From contig WTJZ01000219.1 in NCBI GenBank assembly GCA_011524615.1, forward strand, positions 1 through 9,292: 9,292 nt of DNA, given 5' to 3'. The position numbers and the translations under genes are program-made. Positions 6,385 through 9,292 of the stretch are shown one piece after another (within the stretch, counting starts at the first letter, position 1; each line of letters opens with the position of its first letter). The stretch is from Akkermansiaceae bacterium (GTDB lineage Bacteria > Verrucomicrobiota > Verrucomicrobiia > Verrucomicrobiales > Akkermansiaceae). Below the pieces are notes generated by a model. That model worked only from the letters and a program-made list of their open reading frames with translations, did no database searches and was not told the DNA's origin.

Positions 6385-7065
6385 CTACTGAGAAATACTT
6401 TTCCAACTTTCGTTCTGAACTGCAGAGAGGGCTGCTGCACTTTCGGCAGCTTTTTTACTACTCCCTTGGCCTTGGCCTAACTCGGTCTCTTGCCAAATCA
6501 CGCGGACCGTGAAGACCTTGTTATGATCAGGCCCCTTCTCCGAGAGTAGCTCATAGAGAGGTGCTACTGGTACGATCGCTTGTAGGATCTCTTGTAACTT
6601 CCCCTTGGGGTTATCGATACCGGTCTCCTGCACATAGCCCTCGTCTAACATCGCCTTGGCACAAGATAAAAAGATTTGCTCCGCCTTCGCAAAACCTTGG
6701 TCAAGGTAGATCGCGCCCAGCGTCGCCTCAAAGGCATTGCACTGCGTACGATCCTTCTCACGCCCCTTATTACGGAGTTCACCTTCGGAGAACTTCATGT
6801 AATCCGTCAGCTTCAACATAGAGGCAAACTTAGCCAATGAAGGCCGTGAGACGACTAGCGCTCTGAGCTTAGTCATCTTCCCCTCTGGGTACTTAGGGAA
6901 CTTAGTATAAATATATTCGGTCGCAATCAACTCAATGACAGCATCGCCAAGGTATTCCAATCTCTCATAGTTGCGCGACTTATTAGCGGACGGATGAGTA
7001 AGAGCTTCGTAATAGAGCTTCTTGTCTTTTGGAACGATTGATAATGACTCGAAAAGCTGTTCCAT
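6385..7065 (-). CDS. rnc: Ribonuclease III
   Basis: RNase III cuts double-stranded RNA, processing rRNA precursors and regulating mRNAs. The 226-residue product has the nuclease domain (about 1-147) with signature ERLEYLGDAV (34-43) and a C-terminal double-stranded RNA-binding domain (about 152-218) with the KKAA motif at 204-207. Expected metal ligands Glu37, Asp41 and Glu113 are present. At the position of E. coli Asp114 there is Asn110 (CNAFEATLGAIYLD). The start is the ATG at 7065 (MEQLFESL): the frame is open further upstream, but that part runs through the tRNA gene. It begins only 12 nt after the tRNA CCA end, with no Shine-Dalgarno sequence. The HemX-like gene follows by 41 bp. Confidence 0.96.
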   Translation of the reverse strand: MEQLFESLSIVPKDKKLYYEALTHPSANKSRNYERLEYLGDAVIELIATEYIYTKFPKYPEGKMTKLRALVVSRPSLAKFASMLKLTDYMKFSEGELRNKGREKDRTQCNAFEATLGAIYLDQGFAKAEQIFLSCAKAMLDEGYVQETGIDNPKGKLQEILQAIVPVAPLYELLSEKGPDHNKVFTVRVIWQETELGQGQGSSKKAAESAAALSAVQNESWKSISQ

Positions 7066-7077
7066 CTTAGAAAAAAA

Positions 7078-7154
7078 TGGGGTGAATGACGGGACTCGAA
7101 CCCGCGACAACCGGAACCACAAACCGGGGCTCTACCAACTGAGCTACATTCACC
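7078..7154 (-). tRNA. tRNA-His, anticodon GUG, with encoded G-1 and CCA
   Basis: The minus strand folds into a full cloverleaf. The acceptor stem is GTGAATG/CATTCAC, the D stem GCTC/GAGC, and the anticodon loop TTGTGGT (anticodon GTG). The T stem GCGGG/CCCGT encloses the loop TTCGAGT. An extra G (position -1, at 7154) faces discriminator C73 (7081), the hallmark recognised by histidyl-tRNA synthetase. CCA is encoded at 7078-7080. The last base pair of the anticodon stem (31-39) is a T-T mismatch, where E. coli has A-U. Seven T residues follow the CCA directly. The gene lies between proB (53 bp) and rnc (12 nt), so it probably matures from a longer transcript. Confidence 0.97.
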
Positions 7155-7207
7155 ATTTAGTTGGAAGGGAGAAGGAAGTTAACCGAAGGTAATTCAGAAA
7201 GCAAGCT

Positions 7208-7969
7208 TTAATTTACACTAAAATACGTTCCGATCGATTTTCCTTCGAGATACCCGAGTAATCGCTCCGGTTTTTCGCCATTGCCGATGATGACACGGGT
7301 CCCTGCAGAGCTCGCGACTTGCACCGCATCGAGCTTAGACTTCATCCCTCCGATCGAGAACTTACCAGAGGTTTCCTGGACAAAGGCCTGCGCCGCCGCC
7401 GCGATATCATCTACCGATGGGATCACCTGCTGATCCGCATCCAGTAGTCCATCGACAGAAGTCAGTAAGATTAACGTATTCGCACCAATGATCGACGCCA
7501 GGTTAGCCGCTAGCATATCATTATCAGTCTTCGTTAACTCACGGAGCGACACTACATCGTTCTCATTAACGATCGGGATCACCTTTGGTTGATCGAGTAG
7601 TCTTAATAAGACAGTCTTAGCACGCTCCTTATGGGTCTCCTCCTTTAAGTCAAAGCTGGAGAGCAGAGTCTGAGCAATTGTTACTCCATGAGGAGTAAAG
7701 GCCTCTTGGTATGTCTGCATTAGTCGAGCCTGCCCAATCGCAGCCGCCGCCTGACGCGTACCAATGTCCTCTGGGTAAGCATCTAGACCGAGCAAAGGAA
7801 CACCAGCCCCCACGGCTCCGGAGGAAACGAGCAGCACCGCATGCCCCGCCTCTTGTAACTCAGCGAGTCGATCTGAGAGCGCAGTGATAGAGGCTAAGTT
7901 CAGATTACCATCATCCTGAGTCAGAACCCCGGTTCCTACCTTTACGATTATCACTGCTCTATCTGCCAT
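7208..7969 (-). CDS. proB: Glutamate 5-kinase, short form without PUA domain
   Basis: ProB phosphorylates glutamate to glutamyl-5-phosphate with ATP, the first and usually feedback-controlled step of proline synthesis, in the cytoplasm. The start is the ATG at 7969 (MADRAVIIVKVGTG); the longer open frame crosses the intergenic dyad and the pyrE start and is not credible. Amino-acid-kinase motifs are VKVGTG (9-14) with Lys10, SSGAVGAG (49-56), AAAAIGQARLM (74-84), NENDVVS (135-141), TDNDMLAANLA (148-158), and IGGMKSKLDAVQVAS (206-220), which contributes to nucleotide binding. It has 253 residues, against about 367 in E. coli, because the C-terminal PUA domain is absent; short forms occur in several phyla. 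No proA lies next to it. It diverges from pyrE across 88 bp and leads the minus-strand run. Confidence 0.96.
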   Translation of the reverse strand: MADRAVIIVKVGTGVLTQDDGNLNLASITALSDRLAELQEAGHAVLLVSSGAVGAGVPLLGLDAYPEDIGTRQAAAAIGQARLMQTYQEAFTPHGVTIAQTLLSSFDLKEETHKERAKTVLLRLLDQPKVIPIVNENDVVSLRELTKTDNDMLAANLASIIGANTLILLTSVDGLLDADQQVIPSVDDIAAAAQAFVQETSGKFSIGGMKSKLDAVQVASSAGTRVIIGNGEKPERLLGYLEGKSIGTYFSVN

Positions 7970-8022
7970 AGTGTGCGTTACATAAAATGATTTCACGCAT
8001 AGTGCTAGCAAGAAATGAAGGG

Positions 8023-8038
8023 TTGACCATTTGGTCAA
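8023..8038. promoter_or_regulatory. Perfect dyad in the proB-pyrE divergent gap (possible operator)
   Basis: TTGACCA (8023-8029) and TGGTCAA (8032-8038) are perfect inverted repeats around TT, with a third direct half-site TTGACC at 8040-8045. The dyad lies in the only divergent promoter region of the window, 20 bp before the pyrE start and 54 bp before that of proB. Each half also resembles a -35 box, but I see no good -10 at the right distance on either strand. An operator for a dimeric regulator of one or both genes is the likeliest reading. Confidence 0.45.
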
Positions 8039-8057
8039 TTTGACCTTTCTAAGACGT

Positions 8058-8621
8058 ATGTCAAAACGCGACGAACTCAAAGAAATCCTCCTCCAGAACT
8101 CGGTTAAGACTGGCGACTTCACACTCGCATCAGGTAAGAAAAGCGATCTCTACGTCGATTGCCGTACAACCACGATCCATGCACGTGGTGCGATCCTCAT
8201 CGGAGAGCTCGGATATGAGCTCGTCTGCCAACAGGCTGCAGAGCTCGGACTCTCTCCTGATTCAGTAGGTGGGATGACACTCGGTGCAGACCCGATCACA
8301 CTCGCTATCGCGATGGAGTCGGTCCGCTCAGGTGGGGACCTCGCGCTACGCCCCTTCGTCGTTCGTAAGGAAGCGAAGGCTCACGGTATGGGCAAGCGTA
8401 TCGAAGGTAACTTCAAGGAGGGTGACCAGGTCGTCGTCATCGAAGACACCGCCACAACAGGTGGCTCCGCTCTCAAGGCGATCAAAGCAATCGAAGAAGC
8501 TGGAGGTAAGGTTGCCTTCTGTGTCGTTCTCGTCGACCGTCAAGAAGGTGGGGTAGAAAAGATCATCGAGGAAGGGTACCCAACTGTTGCTCTCTTCACT
8601 CGTGAGCAGCTCCTTGGTTAA
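8058..8621 (+). CDS. pyrE: Orotate phosphoribosyltransferase
   Basis: PyrE joins orotate to PRPP to give orotidine 5'-monophosphate, the fifth step of pyrimidine synthesis, in the cytoplasm as a dimer. The start is the ATG at 8058 (MSKRDELKEIL); an in-frame ATG at 8031 lies inside the dyad and is unlikely. The 187-residue product shows the family pattern in order: the N-terminal TGDFTLASGKKSDLYVD (18-34), GGMTLGADPIT (71-81), the catalytic loop VRKEAKAHGMGKRIEG (102-117), and the PRPP motif VVVIEDTATTGGSA (125-138). The PRPP motif reads EDTATTGGS where E. coli-like enzymes have DDVITAGT. No Shine-Dalgarno sequence precedes the start. It is the only plus-strand gene here and has its own terminator, so it is probably transcribed singly. 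Confidence 0.97.
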   Translation: MSKRDELKEILLQNSVKTGDFTLASGKKSDLYVDCRTTTIHARGAILIGELGYELVCQQAAELGLSPDSVGGMTLGADPITLAIAMESVRSGGDLALRPFVVRKEAKAHGMGKRIEGNFKEGDQVVVIEDTATTGGSALKAIKAIEEAGGKVAFCVVLVDRQEGGVEKIIEEGYPTVALFTREQLLG

Positions 8622-8650
8622 TCTCCGCTAGTAGCGACTCCTTTGAATCA

Positions 8651-8681
8651 GCACGAGCGTGGGCTCGTGCTTTTCTCGTTT
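8651..8681 (+). terminator. Intrinsic terminator after pyrE
   Basis: GCACGAGC and GCTCGTGC (8651-8658, 8663-8670) form a perfect 8-bp stem around a GTGG loop, followed by TTTTCTCGTTT. It lies 29 nt after the pyrE stop. On the minus strand the hairpin is not followed by a T-tract, so it does not serve the converging dihydrouridine synthase gene, which ends at 8698. Confidence 0.9.
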
Positions 8682-8697
8682 ATTGGGGCGAAGGTAA

Positions 8698-9292
8698 TTA
8701 CCCTAATAGGTCAGAAAAGCCACAAAAGAGCTTAGACTTCTCTGGGGGCAATACTGGCAATACCGCATCCGAGTCTAGGTAATGATCACAAATCGCGAAG
8801 AATTCATCCTTACTCTTAGCGCGTCGGATCTCATTCTCGAAGTCATCACTGACGCCCTGTACGATGTAGTTCATGTAGCGCTTCATCTTATGCACATGCT
8901 TGACCTCATCAAAGGGAGCATGAAATTCAGCTGCGGTCTCCTCCCACAGGATGGAGATATACTCTAGCAGATCACGGTAGAGCAGCACCTGTGGAGTCTC
9001 TTGCTGGAAGGCCGAGCGTAATTGCGAGAAGAGCCAAGGATTCCTAATTGCTCCTCTCCCGATCATCAGACCCGCAGCCCCCGTCTTCTCTAGATAGGAG
9101 AGACCTGTCGCGACATCGACCACGTTTCCATTCGCATAGACGGGACAGGACATCGCCTCTACCGCCATCTTTACTTCGGCATGGTGTACTGGCGTCTGGT
9201 AACGCTCCTGAACGGTTCGCCCATGGATCGCCAGGGAGTCAATCTCATGCTTACTAAAGATCTCGATGAGATGCGCAAACTCGCGCTCAGAA
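8698..9292 (-). CDS. dus: tRNA-dihydrouridine synthase, 5' end outside the window
   Basis: Dus enzymes use FMN and NADPH to reduce uridines in the tRNA D-loop. The frame is open from the right window edge to the TAA at 8698, giving 197 residues of what should be about 320-340. The N-terminal part of the barrel, including the catalytic Cys, is therefore not seen. Visible family features are IHGRTVQERY (22-31), YANGNV (52-57) and GLMIGRGAIRNPWLF (74-88), which bind FMN phosphate and the tRNA side of the barrel. The helical C-terminal domain follows (about 95-197, ending FCGFSDLLG). An internal ATG at 9168 is not the start, since the HGRT motif lies upstream of it. It resembles the DusB group, but the missing part prevents a firm subfamily call. 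It converges on pyrE. Confidence 0.93.
   Translation of the reverse strand, partial: SEREFAHLIEIFSKHEIDSLAIHGRTVQERYQTPVHHAEVKMAVEAMSCPVYANGNVVDVATGLSYLEKTGAAGLMIGRGAIRNPWLFSQLRSAFQQETPQVLLYRDLLEYISILWEETAAEFHAPFDEVKHVHKMKRYMNYIVQGVSDDFENEIRRAKSKDEFFAICDHYLDSDAVLPVLPPEKSKLFCGFSDLLG

Noticed and set aside
7066..7122. Longer N-terminus for RNase III
   Set aside because: It would be translated from the tRNA-His gene itself; the family N-terminus fits the ATG at 7065.
7176..7204. Promoter for tRNA-His: TTGCTT, 17 nt, TAACTT on the minus strand
   Set aside because: Spacing is right, but each box matches consensus at only about half its positions, so it is not distinguishable from chance.
7970..8122. 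Longer N-terminus for ProB
   Set aside because: It would cross the regulatory dyad and the pyrE start; the kinase fold begins at MADRAVIIVKVG.
8284..8556. Plus- and minus-strand open frames inside pyrE
   Set aside because: They overlap a fully conserved enzyme in other frames and show Ser/Arg-rich shadow composition.

Overview
This window looks like ordinary bacterial chromosome, close to half G+C, with dense single-copy housekeeping genes and no mobile elements, CRISPR arrays or phage genes. The style of the proteins suggests a Gram-negative bacterium, possibly Verrucomicrobiota (Opitutales/Puniceicoccaceae-like). The clues are an ExbB/ExbD pair, a short ProB without a PUA domain, a HemA without its C-terminal dimerisation domain, and almost no Shine-Dalgarno sequences. 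This lineage call is an inference from memory of such proteins; no search was run.

Layout. Position 7969 down to 409 is a co-directional minus-strand run. In transcription order it reads: proB (glutamate 5-kinase), tRNA-His(GUG), rnc (RNase III), an eight-helix HemX/CcsA-like membrane protein, hemA (glutamyl-tRNA reductase), a PAP2-family phosphatase, a nested hairpin, a small basic-tailed four-helix membrane protein of unknown function, exbB, exbD, def (peptide deformylase) and a minimal DEAD-box RNA helicase. A good intrinsic terminator at about 366-398 closes the run. Downstream of it, at the left edge, is the 5' part of an unrecognised minus-strand gene (99 codons visible, running out of the window). 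On the right, pyrE (orotate phosphoribosyltransferase) is the only plus-strand gene. It diverges from proB across an 88-bp gap that carries a perfect TTGACCA-TT-TGGTCAA dyad, and it ends at a textbook terminator. A tRNA-dihydrouridine synthase, cut by the right edge, converges on it.

How the genes fit together. Several act on RNA or protein synthesis: the tRNA-His gene, RNase III, Def, the DEAD-box helicase and Dus. HemA begins the C5 tetrapyrrole pathway from glutamyl-tRNA, and the HemX/CcsA-like protein next to it is a common haem-pathway partner. ExbB and ExbD form an inner-membrane proton channel that normally powers TonB-dependent transport, but no tonB is in view. ProB and PyrE are the committed enzymes of proline and late enzymes of pyrimidine synthesis. 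I found no convincing new multi-gene system. The points most worth checking are regulatory structures (dyads at exbB and at proB/pyrE, a hairpin after the PAP2 gene), the 12-nt gap between the tRNA and rnc, the shortened HemA, an Asp-to-Asn change in the RNase III active site, and two unrecognised genes.
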